Shown here piece by piece: positions 29,177 to 38,856 of a stretch of 64,000 nt of DNA. The number at the start of each line of letters is the position of its first letter. The first letter of the stretch is position 1. Both the position numbers and the translations under genes were made by a program. Origin of the DNA: JACDAN01 sp963801855 (GTDB taxonomy: Bacteria > Actinomycetota > Thermoleophilia > Gaiellales > Gaiellaceae); the NCBI GenBank assembly GCA_963801855.1, contig CAWDGK010000002.1, positions 62,001 to 126,000 on the forward strand. Reading direction: 5' to 3'. Under the pieces are notes generated by a model. That model was not told the origin of the DNA. It searched no databases and saw only the letters and a list, made by a program, of their open reading frames with translations.

Positions 29177-30203
29177 TCATGCGGCGGGCCGGCCCGGCGG
29201 GCCGCGACGCTTCCGGAGCGTTGCCCGGACCGGGTTGTGGTCGCTGTGCGCGAAGCTGAGGTCGATCGTGGTGACGTCGAGCACCTCGACGTTCGGCGAG
29301 GCGAGGAACCCGTCGATGACGCTCGTGTAGTTCACGCCCGCGCGGTACGGCTGCTCGAGCGTGCGGTTCGTCGGCCTCGTCGGGTCCACGACCCAGGTCC
29401 ATCCCGCGGGCGTCAGCCCGGGCGGCAGGTCGCGCACCCAGGCCATGTTCTTCTGCGCCGTCGTGTAGGGGAACGCCGTGTCGGCGAGCCGCAAGTTCCA
29501 GTCGCCGCCGGCGACGACGTGGCCGCCCGCCTCGTACTCCGCCTGCAGCAGCTCGAGGATTTCGACCAGCTGGCGCCGGCGCAGTGAGCCGTCGTCGAAG
29601 GCCGGCAGGTGGACGTTGAACACGACCCACGGCCCGCCGCCGGTGGAGCGGAGCCGCGACTCGAGCACGTTGAAGTGCTGCACGCGTACGCCCGCCACCT
29701 CTCGGCGAGGGCAGCGCGTGGCGGACCGCGCGCGAGATGCCACCGCGCGCGAAGGTCGCCTGGCCGAGCTCGAGCGCCCCGAGGAGTGGCAGGGAGCCGA
29801 CGTTCACGGTCGGCGCGAACGCGCGCGTGTGGCCGGCGAGCGTCCTCGTGACACGGTCGAGGACGTCGACTCGGTGCGTGATCCAGGCGGCGCGCGAGAC
29901 CTCCTGCAGGAGGACTGTGTCCGGCGCCGCGGCGAGCAGCCGCACGATCGCGTCCAGGTTCCGCTCGACCGTCGCGCGCGAGCGAGGACGCAAGTGGCGG
30001 CCGCCGTCGGCAACGAAGTCGGAGTCGCTGCCGAGCGCGCCGTAACCGACGTTCCAGGAGAGGAGCTCGAGGGTGTCGCCTACCGGGCCACCGGCCGCGT
30101 CTCCCTCGACGGTCACCTCGAGCCGGCCGGCCGGGTCGTACGCGAACGCGCGGCGGCGGAGCCGTGCGACGACGAGCAGGACGAGCGCGGCGATCAGGCG
30201 CAC
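29177..30203 (-). CDS. endonuclease/exonuclease/phosphatase (EEP) family protein (frame-broken)
   Basis: Joined frames give the four EEP blocks in order: ELLSWNVGYG (Asn metal/phosphate), DTVLLQEVSR (catalytic Glu), GGDWNLR (Asp/Asn) and AHSDHNPVRATL (C-terminal Asp-His). One shift lies near 29720. The start GTG 30203 gives a hydrophobic N-terminus (LIAALVLLVVARLRRR), so the protein may be membrane-anchored or exported. EEP enzymes cleave phosphodiesters of DNA, RNA or lipids. WTWVVDPTRPTNRTLEQPY near the C-terminus is substrate-pocket sequence that does not identify the substrate. It is 16 bases after a membrane-protein gene. Confidence 0.75.
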
Positions 30204-30219
30204 GTTCGGGAGACGCTGG

Positions 30220-31299
30220 TCACGGCCGGGCCGAGTCCTCTGCCTTCCAGAGGAAGCCGTGCAGGAAGCGCGCGATGTGGCTCGGGAAGATGACGTCGAC
30301 CGCCGACCGGTTGGTGAAGCGGGCGATCAGCACCTGCGAGCCGTTGCTGAGGAGCACGAGCGAGAGCACCGCGATGAACCCGCCGCGGAGCACCTTGGCC
30401 GCGCTCTCCTCGCGCACCTCGAGCAGCGCCTCCTTCGCGGTGACGATGAGACTCAGGTTTTCGTCGGCGCTCGCGATCTCCACGAGGCGCTCGTCGGTCT
30501 CGATCGCCAGCTCGCGCATCGCCCCGTGCTGCGTCAGGCCGACCAGGCAGATCGCCGCGCCGACGACGAGCAGTCCCCACATGAACCACTTGAAGATGTC
30601 CTGCGACACCTGGTCGTACGCGCGGGTGATGCGGGTGTTGACGACGATCATCAGGAAGAAGACGAAGACGCCGACGACCCACAGGTAACGCCGCACAGCG
30701 CTCCGCACGATGTCGACGGCCTCGCGGTACTCGAGGCCGTAGATTGCGACGCGCTCCTCGGCCGATGCCGCCTCCTGGTCGACAGCGGCGGCAACGAGGT
30801 CGCCGTTCCGCACGAGATCGTCGCGCGCGTCGCTCATCGCGCTCACGTCGTTGTACAGCGAGACGGAGAGCGCCGCGAAGACGGGCAGCGCGAGACCGAC
30901 GAGCAGGATGACCGAGTACGGCGTGTACGCGATGTACGGCAGCCGACAGGTGCGGAAGACCTCGTGCTTGACGGCGTGCTTCTCGGCCAGCCTCCGCGGC
31001 GCGAACCAGAGCGTGTACCAGAGCACGACCAGGGTGCAGCCGGCCGTCACGGCAACGTACCCATAGGTGCTCCAGCCGTCCTCGAGATAGAGCCGTCGGA
31101 ACGCGTCGTTCATGACGAACGACATCGCGATCGCGACGAGGAGGACGAGAACGAGGAGCGTGAGCTCGATCACCAGGCCGATGCCTCCCTCGTCGTACTC
31201 GTCCGACCAGGCGCGCGAGCCGGCGACCCGGTAGGCGGCGATCGCCGAAGACGCCGCCAGCGCCAGCAGGCCGCACACGATCAGCGCGAGCGCGAGCAT
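30220..31299 (-). CDS. uncharacterised multi-pass membrane protein
   Basis: 359 residues, unbroken. Hydrophobic segments near 1-22, 42-62, 78-98, 122-145, 200-222, 238-258 and 293-312. Between TM4 and TM5 is a ~55-residue soluble loop rich in acidic residues (DARDDLVRNGDLVAAAVDQE), and between TM6 and TM7 another (IETDERLVEIASADENLSLI). I do not recognise a family. It is in line with the EEP gene (16 bases apart). Confidence 0.6.
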   Translation of the reverse strand: MLALALIVCGLLALAASSAIAAYRVAGSRAWSDEYDEGGIGLVIELTLLVLVLLVAIAMSFVMNDAFRRLYLEDGWSTYGYVAVTAGCTLVVLWYTLWFAPRRLAEKHAVKHEVFRTCRLPYIAYTPYSVILLVGLALPVFAALSVSLYNDVSAMSDARDDLVRNGDLVAAAVDQEAASAEERVAIYGLEYREAVDIVRSAVRRYLWVVGVFVFFLMIVVNTRITRAYDQVSQDIFKWFMWGLLVVGAAICLVGLTQHGAMRELAIETDERLVEIASADENLSLIVTAKEALLEVREESAAKVLRGGFIAVLSLVLLSNGSQVLIARFTNRSAVDVIFPSHIARFLHGFLWKAEDSARP

Positions 31300-31366
31300 G
31301 GCTCCGACCGTATCCCGTGAACGGCAGCGGGTTCAACAGGCGCCGCCGCGCGGGCCGCGTTACGGG

Positions 31367-32668
31367 TCAGGCAGGCACGGGCACTGCATCCGCCGCGAGC
31401 TGGTTGAGCTCCTGCTCGATCCGCGGCATGCCGTCGCGCTGGAACCGGCTGATGAACCGCGACGCGATCCTGCGCTGCCAGATCCGCGAGGCGACGGCGC
31501 CGCCGATGATCGCGCCGAGCACGGCCGCGAAGACGGCCTTCACAAGGTTGCCCTCCGTCACCTGAGACGCGACGACGCCCGCGGCGACGAGAGAGCAGAA
31601 CACGAGCAACTGCCGGAGCCCATCGGCTCTGGAGAGGTTGCTCCTCAGGAACGCCAGCGCTGAGCGGGTGTCGCCTGTCGTGTGGTTCACGACGATGAAG
31701 AAGGGTCCCGAACCGGCGCCTTCGCGCACCGCCCAGACGGCCGAGACGACGTGACCGTCAGCGACCGGGAAGTCCCACCCGGCGAGCTTGATCGACTCGG
31801 CGGTCCCATGCGGCTGGCGGATGAAGAACTGGTCGTGGATCGTCGTCGTGCTGGAGATCCTGATGTTCCTGGCGTAGCCCCAGGCGTTCGTGCCACCTCC
31901 GCCCCCGTGCACGCTCGTCGTACCCATCTTCGACGCACCGTCCACCGAGCCCGTCGCGTGGCTCAGCACGTACGTGCCGCCGCCGAGACGAAGACGAAAC
32001 GGATCCCTCGGGTCGAGCTCGAGCCGGCCACGCAGGAGAAGCAGCCGGAGAGTGAACGCTGCCAGGAGCGCCAGCAGGAACGTGAGCCCCGGAGGAATGC
32101 CGCTGGCAGACGTGCGCTGGAACCACGCGGGCGGGTCTTCGGCGGGCGTCGCTCCCTCGCTCGTGGAGCTCGCGGGGGGCGTCACGCTCGGGATCGCCGC
32201 GCCCTCGAACGTCTCCGCGAGAATCTGCTTGTGGTCGGCGCGGAACTCCGCGGAGAACAGGGTGAGCAACCGGTCGTTGAAGCGGGGATCTGCCCAGTAG
32301 CGGTCGGCGAGCTTGCGCCACTCCGAGAATCCCGCCGTCGTCAAGCTCGACTGCTGCTGCTTCGTGACGCGGTCGCGCTCGCCGACGTAGCGGAACCGGA
32401 TCGCCTGCTCGACGGGAGTGAGACCCGTTCCCTCCAGCATGCGATCGCTGAGGAGCTTGTCGGTCAGGAGGCTGAGCTTGTCGAATGCGACCCACCGGCG
32501 GGCAGCCGTGTCGGACGCATCCTTGCCCTGGGTCTTCGCGACGACTTGCTCCGTGGTCGGCATCTGCGCGAGCCACGGTTCCGCGGCGCGCGCCGTGCCC
32601 GCGAAGACGAGCACGCAGGTGCTCAGGGCGATCGCGAGGACTCCGGTGTTCGGCCCCCGTCTGCGCAT
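31367..32668 (-). CDS. uncharacterised exported or membrane protein
   Basis: 433 residues from ATG 32668, which follows GAAGGGA; upstream in-frame starts give a poor N-terminus. Signal peptide: GVLAIALSTCVLVFAGTARA. Residues ~25-170 are helical and charged (KLSLLTDKLLSDRMLEGTGL, FNDRLLTLFSAEFRADHKQI). A membrane helix lies near 190-210 (GLTFLLALLAAFTLRLLLL). A glycine-rich beta-like part follows (GGGTYVLSHATGSVDGASKM, HGGGGGTNAWGYARNIRISS), and a hydrophobic stretch lies near 365-400 (VVASQVTEGNLVKAVFAAVL). I cannot assign a family. Confidence 0.6.
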   Translation of the reverse strand: MRRRGPNTGVLAIALSTCVLVFAGTARAAEPWLAQMPTTEQVVAKTQGKDASDTAARRWVAFDKLSLLTDKLLSDRMLEGTGLTPVEQAIRFRYVGERDRVTKQQQSSLTTAGFSEWRKLADRYWADPRFNDRLLTLFSAEFRADHKQILAETFEGAAIPSVTPPASSTSEGATPAEDPPAWFQRTSASGIPPGLTFLLALLAAFTLRLLLLRGRLELDPRDPFRLRLGGGTYVLSHATGSVDGASKMGTTSVHGGGGGTNAWGYARNIRISSTTTIHDQFFIRQPHGTAESIKLAGWDFPVADGHVVSAVWAVREGAGSGPFFIVVNHTTGDTRSALAFLRSNLSRADGLRQLLVFCSLVAAGVVASQVTEGNLVKAVFAAVLGAIIGGAVASRIWQRRIASRFISRFQRDGMPRIEQELNQLAADAVPVPA

Positions 32669-32905
32669 CGCGTGTCCCTTCTTGGCCCGGCCGGCTCGGC
32701 GGGCATCGTCCATGAATGTGACTAGGCCGATGGAGGCACGGTCGCTCCGACCGGAGCTAGGAGTACGCCGACCGTAAGCCTCGGCTCGATGCGTGTCAAG
32801 GACCGCGAGCATCGACGGTGTCTTGAGCCCCTACCTAGTGGGCCACGACCTCTTCTCACGGGCGGACGCAAGTCGCGCTCCGGGCAGGCCGCCCGGCGTG
32901 GCCCG

Positions 32906-35418
32906 TCACTCGATCACGGGCCTGGCGATGGCGGGCGGCTCGCGGCCCGCGAGGAGCCAGGCGGCCGCGGTGGCGATCAACGGGACGCCGCCGATCATCA
33001 GGACCAGGGGGATGGCCGGGATCCGGCTCAGATAGTCGAGGTCGTCGATGTACGTCGCCGCGAGCGCAACGTACGCGCCGGCGACGCCGAGGAGCGCACC
33101 GAGAAGGGCGAGCGCGCCCGCGGTGATGCCCGCCAGCGTGCGCCGCGTCCGGCTCGTGGCTCCGGTTGCGGTCAGGGTGCGGAGGTCGCCGGAGCTCTCG
33201 CTGCGAATCAGCCCGACGGTCATGGCGAGGATCGCGAACGCCAGCAGCGCGCCCGCCGCGGTCGCAATCGCGATCGGCTTCGCCAGGGAGGCGTTCTCTC
33301 GCTGCACCTCGATCGCGAGCCCCGCCTCGGCCGCAAGGTCGCGTGCCGCGGCGATCTGCTCGCTCGTCAGAGGCGCGTTCGCCTGGACGAGCCAACCGCT
33401 CGCGACCTGCTGCCAGCCGTGGCGGCGAAGACCGTCGAGCGTGACGAACGAGGACGGCAGGGCGGAGCCGTCGCCTCCGGCGCCGAGGACCTCTCGGCTG
33501 TCGATCGTCTGGACGTTCGTAACCGCGCGATGCTTCCGGTCTCGCATGCTCAGGATCAGGAGCTCGTCGGTGGGGACGGTCGCGTCGGCCAGGAAGTCCG
33601 CGGTGGGATCGACCGCGGCGGGGTCGACGCCGACGTGCCGGAGCAACGAAGGTGTGGCGACGTAGAGCCCCGACCCGAGGGTGAAGCTCTTCTCGCTCAC
33701 CTTCCTCGCGAGTCCGACCGCGACGATCGCCCGCTCGCCTTCGAAGGTGGCCAGCGGCGGCTCGCCTGGCTGGATGGGCTTCGTCAGCGGGATCACTGCG
33801 GCCTGCCCGAGAGCGGCGGCGAGTTGCCGGACGCGCTTGGCGCTCCGCGCGAGCTGCGCGGTCGTCTGGAGCGGGAACGGGATGAGCTGAGGCTCTCGCG
33901 TCGGGCCTGTGTACACCCGGAGCTGGCGGTCGGTGAGGTTTGGGGGATGCGGCGGCCATCCGGTCGGCGTCTTGCTTCTCCTCGGCCGACGCGGTGATGA
34001 CGACCGCAGCCGTGATTCCGAGGGCGAGGGTGATGGCGGCGAGTGCCGCTCCGGAGCGGGCCTGGTAGCGGGCGAGGTCCCGCAGCGCCAGGCGTGGGGC
34101 GATGGGAACGTGTGAGGCGAGCCGCGCGAAGATGCGGATCGCCAGTGGGCCCAGGAGCAGGGTGCCGAGGATCGTCGCCAGGAGCCCGGCGACGATGAGG
34201 GGCCGAATCGACCGGTCGGCGAACGCAAGGCTGCCGATTCCTCCCGCGATCAGGAGGACGGCCAGGATCGCCGAGCGGTGTGCCGGCTTCGGCCTGGGCG
34301 GTCGCGCCGAGAGGGCGAGCGTGACGGGAACGCGGGCGACCGCCCGCCCGGGCCACCAGGCGGCGATCGTGGCGCCGAGGATCGCGACGAGGACGATCAG
34401 CGCAAGCAGCGCCCAGGGCAGGCTGAGCGGGTCGATGCGGTGATCGAACCCGGTCTCGAGCGTCGGGAGGAGCGCCAACCAGACCGCGAAGCCCACGACC
34501 GTCCCGATCGCGGAGCCGATCGCGCCGACGACGACACCGTTGGTCAGCAGTACGAGTCGCAGGTGCCTCGGCGTCGCACCGATCGCGGCCAGCATGCCGA
34601 GCTGGCGGAGTCGCCGCTGCGCGATCACGGTGAAGCCCGCGGCGGCGACCAGCGAGGCGAGGAGCAGGAAGACGGTCGCGACGGAGAACATCGCCAAGGC
34701 GCCGGCCGCCTGGTCGCTCCCACGGCGGGCGGAGCCGGACCACGCCGAAGGACGCGCGGCGCGGTAGCGGTCGATCGAGCCGGCATCGGCGTCGACGAGA
34801 ACGGTGACGGTGTCGGGCGCACCCGCGGCGGCGGGGGAGACGAGGGCGAACTCGTCGCTCAGATGGCGCGGGTTCTCGACGATGCCGACGACGGTCCGGC
34901 GCCGGCCGTCGAGGCCCAGCGCGTCGCCGAGCTCGAGCGCCGAGGAGGTCGGCCACGCCGTCGGTGAGGGCCACCTGCCGGGGACCGACCGGATAGCTGC
35001 CCCGGCGGAGTGCCAGCAGCGCGCTCCCGAAGGCGCCGTGCGGATCCTGGGCGCGGAACTCCACGGTGTCGACGCTGCCGGGGACGGCGAAGGAGCGGTA
35101 GCCGATCACGTCGGTCGTCCCGAACCACGTCTTCGCCGAGTCGAGGCCCGTTCGAGCGCGCGAGGATCGGTCCCGTCGAACCTGAGCAGGTAGCTGGCAG
35201 AGCCGAACTCGGCGTCGTCCGCGGCACCCGCGTTGTAGGCGATCGTGACGCTGCCGATCGCAGCCGCCACCGCGACGCTGAGGAGAGCGATGCACGAGGA
35301 TCTGCTGCCGCCACTCGCGGCGGAACATGCGCCAGGCCCAGCGGACGACTGCGCGGCGGCGGCGACACCGCCGCTTCGCCGGGCCGCGAAGCGCTGCGTT
35401 CTGAGCGACCGTCGTCAT
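32906..35418 (-). CDS. MacB/FtsX-type ABC transporter permease (frame-broken)
   Basis: About 835 residues when joined. The ATG at 35418 shares its first base with the ATPase stop (TGATG). VFLLLASLVAAAGFTVIAQR, RLRQLGMLAAIGATPRHLRL and LLTNGVVVGAIGSAIGTVVG form the first FtsX domain. AIAIATAAGALLAFAILAMT, LRTLTATGATSRTRRTLAGI and ALALLGALLGVAGAYVALAA form the second. Between them is a large outside domain (VRQLAAALGQAAVIPL, SLLRHVGVDPAAVD). Shifts lie near 35310, 35150, 34960, 34700 and 33945. With the ATPase and PadR gene it forms a tripartite-type operon often used for peptide or antibiotic stress. Confidence 0.75.
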
Positions 35419-36137
35419 CAGCGATCGCCGGCGACGAGCAGTGACTCGGGGCCGGGGGGCGCGACCGTCTGGTCGACGACATGGCCGTCGCGCAGGAAGA
35501 CGACGCGGTCGGCCCAGGACGCCAGGTGCGCCTCGTGCGTCACGACGACACCTGCGACGCCACGCGTGGTCGCGGCCCGCAGCAGGCGCATGACGGCCTC
35601 GCCGTTCACCGAGTCGAGAGCGCCGGTCGGCTCGTCGGCGAGCAGCAACGCCCGCTCGCCGACGATCGCGCGGGCGATCGCGACCCGCTGGCGCTCGCCG
35701 CCGGACAGCTCGTCCGGGTAACGGTCGGCGTGGCCAGCGATATCGAGCTCCTCCAGGGCCGCCAGCCCGGTTGCGCGCGCCGCCTTCGCGCGGACGCCGT
35801 CGAGCTCGAGCGGCAGGGTGACGTTCTCCAGGGCCGTGAGCCCCGGGAGCAGGTTGAAGTCCTGGAAGACGTAGCCGATCGACCGGCGTCGCATCCTGGC
35901 CTGTTCCGAGCGCGAGACGTCTGCGAGGTCGACCCCCTCCACGAGTACCTGGCCGCTGCTCGCCGCCTCGAGGCTACCCGCGATCGTCAGGAGAGTGCTC
36001 TTGCCGGAGCCGCTCGGGCCCATGATCGCGACCAGCTCGCCGCGCTCGACCGAGAGGTCGACGCCGCGCAGCGCGCGCACCTCGGTCGGCCCGGAGCCGT
36101 AGACCTTCGATACCTGGCGTAGTTCGAGCGCGGTCAT
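35418..36137 (-). CDS. MacB/LolD-type ABC transporter ATPase
   Basis: 239 residues, unbroken: TALELRQVSKVYGSGPTEVR, IMGPSGSGKSTLLTIAGSLE (Walker A), YVFQDFNLLPGLTALENV (Q-loop), LSGGERQRVAIARAIVGERA (signature), LLLADEPTGALDSVNGEAVM (Walker B), VVVTHEAHLASWADRVVFLR (switch His). ATG 36137 overlaps the PadR stop (ATGA), and its stop overlaps the permease start. The LolD/MacB subgroup works with FtsX-fold permeases by mechanotransmission rather than ordinary transport. Confidence 0.88.
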   Translation of the reverse strand: MTALELRQVSKVYGSGPTEVRALRGVDLSVERGELVAIMGPSGSGKSTLLTIAGSLEAASSGQVLVEGVDLADVSRSEQARMRRRSIGYVFQDFNLLPGLTALENVTLPLELDGVRAKAARATGLAALEELDIAGHADRYPDELSGGERQRVAIARAIVGERALLLADEPTGALDSVNGEAVMRLLRAATTRGVAGVVVTHEAHLASWADRVVFLRDGHVVDQTVAPPGPESLLVAGDR

Positions 36138-36713
36138 TGCGGGACCTCCATCGGGTGAGCTGGTTCGCGTGGCATGTCGGCTACCGGGGCCGGCGCGATG
36201 GGACGCTGCTGCTTCAACCGCACGTCGGCGGCATCCAGCCAGCGAACGATCGCTTCGAGCCGGAAGAGCTCCGCATCGGCGACCAGTGCCAGCGGCACGT
36301 CGTCTGCCGCTGCGTCGGCCTTGATGCGCGTGTAGCGCTGCATGACCTCGATCACGTGCCGGCGGTGCGTCTGCAGAAGCTCGCGGATGTCGATCCCGGG
36401 GACCTGCAGGGCGACCAGCACCTTGATCACGAGCTCGTCGCGTGGCGGCGGGACGAGCTCTGGCGGCGTGCGAAGCCACTCGGCCAGCTCGTCGGGCGCC
36501 GGCGGAGCTGATTCGGTACCGCTTCTGCGACCGCGCTCCCTCCTCGTCGGTCTCGACGAGCCCGTCCCGCTCGAGCCGCTGCAGCGTGGTGTAGACCTGG
36601 CCGACGTTCAGCGGCCAGACATCGCCCGTCCGCGACTCGAACTCGTTCTGCAGCCGCAGCCCGTACTTCGGCCCTTCGCTGAGTAGCGCGAGAAGCGCGT
36701 GTGGGACGCTCAC
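36134..36713 (-). CDS. PadR-family transcriptional regulator (frame-broken)
   Basis: GTG 36713: VPHALLALLSEGPKYGLRLQ, FESRTGDVWPLNVGQVYTTL, RLERDGLVETDEEGARSQKR is the PadR winged helix. After a shift near 36480 the C-terminal helical domain continues (MIKVLVALQVPGIDIRELLQ, THRRHVIEVMQRYTRI, ELFRLEAIVRWLDAADVRLK). Around 193 residues, a PadR-s1-type length. The stop overlaps the ATPase start. A perfect palindrome 22 bases upstream of the start is its likely own operator, so the three genes would be derepressed together. Confidence 0.82.
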
Positions 36714-36734
36714 GAGTGGCTCCGAACGATCACC

Positions 36735-36757
36735 ATACCGAGTACAATACTCGGTAT
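36735..36757. promoter_or_regulatory. PadR-type operator, perfect 10-base inverted repeat
   Basis: Arms ATACCGAGTA (36735-36744) and TACTCGGTAT (36748-36757) around CAA. On the minus strand TTGTAT (36762-36757), 18 bases, TATGGT (36738-36733) forms a possible promoter, so the operator would fill the spacer between -35 and -10 of the padR-ABC-FtsX operon. PadR dimers bind such ATAC...GTAT palindromes. Confidence 0.75.
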
Positions 36758-36920
36758 ACAAGGTGAACGCAAGTCACACCGCCGCGACCCGCAGCCGGTT
36801 CGCGTCGGCTCTGCCGCCGATGACCGGCTCGAGGCAGTGTGTCCGGCCTGATCGTTTGCTGCCCGAGCGCGCGATTACGTTCTCGGATGAGGCAACAGAA
36901 CTAGCGTCGCAGGGATTGAA

Positions 36921-36963
36921 CGGGAGCGACGGGACTCGAACCCGCGACCTCCGGCGTGACAGG
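36921..36963 (-). repeat. 3' half of tRNA-Asp(GTC), attachment-site scar A
   Basis: Read on the minus strand it runs from the anticodon loop CTGTCAC (anticodon GTC) through GCCGG, a T-arm with GGTTCGAGTCC and the acceptor 3' strand CGCTCCC plus G. The 5' half (acceptor, D-arm, anticodon 5' stem) is missing, so it is not a working tRNA. The same segment occurs at 46604-46650 and 63670-63708 in the same orientation. Confidence 0.8.
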
Positions 36964-37014
36964 TCGAGTCGGGCACGACGACGACCGCCGACGTACTCCT
37001 CGGAACCGCTTTGT

Positions 37015-37101
37015 TTGCAGGCACTTTTCGCCGTGGGCTGACTCGGATCCGCATTGTTGAGCCGATCGTCCAATCGACGTTTGGGCCACGAGTGGGCCAC
37101 G
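37015..37101 (-). pseudogene. coding remnant next to tRNA half A, possible integrase 3' end
   Basis: 29 codons reading VAHSWPKRRLDDRLNNADPS and then QPTAKSACK. The copy at 46694-46783 reads VAHSWPKHRLDDWLNHAEPS and ends GVQTKNTCK before a stop. Differences are mostly conservative at protein level, which indicates former coding sequence. Its position, ending just before a tRNA 3' half, is where tyrosine integrase genes end in tRNA-targeting elements. The integrase identity is inference; too little remains for motif proof. Confidence 0.4.
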
Positions 37102-37108
37102 AAATCTA

Positions 37109-37584
37109 GGGCAATTGCTCTGCCGCCAGGGTGATCGACCCCCTTGCTCGAGGAGCCCTGAGTCCTCCCTGAGAAAACCTCACTGTGGTTCCAAGATCTG
37201 TCCCCCGAGTCGCAGATCATCGCCGCGGACAGCTGGCTGCTGAGGGGGCACCACAACGTCGCGTTAAGACGGCAACAAGATTGCCGTAGGCAGCGTATGG
37301 CTTCCGCCAAGGGAACCGTGAGCTGTCCCGTGTGCTGCTACCGCTTCACGGGTGAGGGATTTGGCTTTCGTCGTCGCGGCCGTGCTCCCGTTCGCGCTGA
37401 TCTGGTTTTGGCTGCTGGGCGATCGACCGGCACACCGGGGACGGCCGGCGAAGGCGCGCTCGAGTGTCTCTGCGCGAGAGAGTTGCTTCAGCCCGACGGT
37501 CGCTGTTCGATCGTCTCGCTCGTCGATGAACCAGATCTCGTTGACAGTCCCGTCGATTTCTCAGGACGCGAATAGCTGCCCGAG
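37109..37584. other. stretch without a supported gene
   Basis: 476 bases between the scar and the DUF389 stop. A short open frame from 37352 begins with a hydrophobic run (LAFVVAAVLPFALIWFWLLG), but the rest is shadow-like and no RBS is convincing. A small inverted repeat GGCAA/TTGCC lies near 37269-37285. Nothing else is seen. Confidence 0.4.
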
Positions 37585-38521
37585 TCAGCGCCCGTGCTGC
37601 GCGGCGCGTCGGCGCCGCAGGTAGAAGGCGCGCTGGATTGCGAGCGTGGTGACGCCGGCGACGACGATCGCGGTCAGGTTGATTCCGAGCTGGGCGGTGG
37701 CTCCGCGGAACTCGTCCCAGTCGCGGTAGGCGGCGGCGACGCCGACGTTCGCGGCGGCGGGGATCGTCGTGACGGAGATCAGGACGCCGATCAGGGCGCC
37801 GGACTTCGCGGTCGAGAGCGAGAGCACGCCGGCGATGCCGGCGAGCACGGCGACGATGACGGAGAACAGATCGGGGTGCGAGATGAACAGTGTCGCCGGA
37901 TGGTCGGCGAGCTCGTCGGGGCCTCGGTCGGCGGCGCGGAGCAGGAGCGTGCCGAGGTAGGTCGAGGCGATCGCGACCGGGAAGCCGACGGCGAGCGCGA
38001 TGAGCGACCGGCGCGCCAGCGCGAGCCGGCGGTGGACGAGCGCGACGCAGACGCCCGGCTAGCGGCCCGAACTCGGGCCCGACGACCATCGCGCCGATGA
38101 TCAGGATCACCGAGTCGGTCAGGATCCCGACGCCGGCGATCAGCGTCGCGAGCACCATGAAGGCGAGGAAGCTGCCCGAGAGCTCGGCGCTCTCGGAGGT
38201 GCGGCTCTCGACCTCCTCCCAGACGACGGCGTCGGAGGGCGCGCCTGCGGCGGCGTGCTCGGCGGCGCGAGCGGCAGTCGAGATCGACGTGTCGACCGTC
38301 TCGATTGCGATCGTGCCCTGCTCGGCGAGGCCGAGGTCGCGCAGCTCGGCAAGGACGACGCTGGCGTCTTCGCGGGCGACGTCGCAGAGGATCACGTCGC
38401 CGCTCGGCGAGCGCGCCGCGCCCGGGAGGTGGATGACGTTGATCACGGACGCCTTCCGCTCGAGCGCAGCGAGGACGCGCTCGGCGAGCGCGGGCGGGGC
38501 GACCATGCGCAGGTGGATCAT
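37585..38521 (-). CDS. DUF389-family membrane protein (frame-broken)
   Basis: ATG 38521. The N-terminal soluble domain (MIHLRMVAPPALAERVLAAL, VILCDVAREDASVVLAELRD) precedes membrane segments FLAFMVLATLIAGVGILTDS and VILIIGAMVVGPEFGPLAG, the DUF389 hallmark (GAMxVxPxxGP). After a shift near 38060 the later helices follow: LAGIAGVLSLSTAKSGALIG, VLISVTTIPAAANVGVAAAY, GINLTAIVVAGVTTLAIQRA. The normal stop is at 37585. The family has no firm function. It is divergent from the kdp operon, with ~130 bases between. Confidence 0.8.
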
Positions 38522-38653
38522 CCGCCGATCCTAGAGTCGCGCTTCAGGCGCGCTCGGCCGGGAGCGTCAAGGCAACGTCAAGATTGGCGCCGCGAGCGTA
38601 GGGCATCCGTCAGGGGCGGTTCGGCCGAGATCTCGCACGGCTATGACGGGCTG

Positions 38654-38767
38654 GTGCTCGATCTGCTCTTCCTCTTGGTCGTGATCGTCTTCTTCGCGCT
38701 CGCTGTCGCGTTCGTCCGCGGTTGCGATCGGCTTGCCGGTTCGGCAGATGCCGAGGCGCGCCGGTGA
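38654..38767 (+). CDS. 37-residue membrane peptide in front of kdpF
   Basis: GTG 38654; one membrane helix (VLDLLFLLVVIVFFALAVAF) followed by VRGCDRLAGSADAEARR. Its stop overlaps the kdpF start (GTGA), as for the other kdp genes, which supports translation. I recall similar short peptides before kdpF in other actinobacteria; their role is unknown, and a KdpFABC accessory subunit is only a guess. Confidence 0.6.
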   Translation: MLDLLFLLVVIVFFALAVAFVRGCDRLAGSADAEARR

Positions 38768-38856
38768 GGGTCGGCGACGTCGTTCTGCTCGTGCTCGCTC
38801 TCGGCGTGCTCGCGTATCTCGTCTGGGCGCTGCTCGCGCCTGAACGGCTCGGATGA
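38764..38856 (+). CDS. kdpF: potassium-transporting ATPase subunit KdpF
   Basis: 30 residues from GTG 38764: VRVGDVVLLVLALGVLAYLV then WALLAPERLG. A single membrane helix ending P-E-R-L is the KdpF pattern. It stabilises KdpFABC in the membrane. It overlaps both the preceding peptide gene and kdpA (ATGA). Confidence 0.85.
   Translation: MRVGDVVLLVLALGVLAYLVWALLAPERLG

Noticed and set aside
36901..37089. Short minus-strand frame containing VTPEVAGSSPVAP, also seen at 46584-46772, and the related GGRGFESRRSR at 63670
   Set aside because: These peptides are the well-known spurious translations of tRNA T-arms, not proteins. The sequence is a tRNA-Asp 3' half.
37352..37624. Small plus-strand frame with a hydrophobic start
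   Set aside because: The hydrophobic part is short, the rest is opposite the DUF389 gene and looks like a shadow, and there is no convincing ribosome site.
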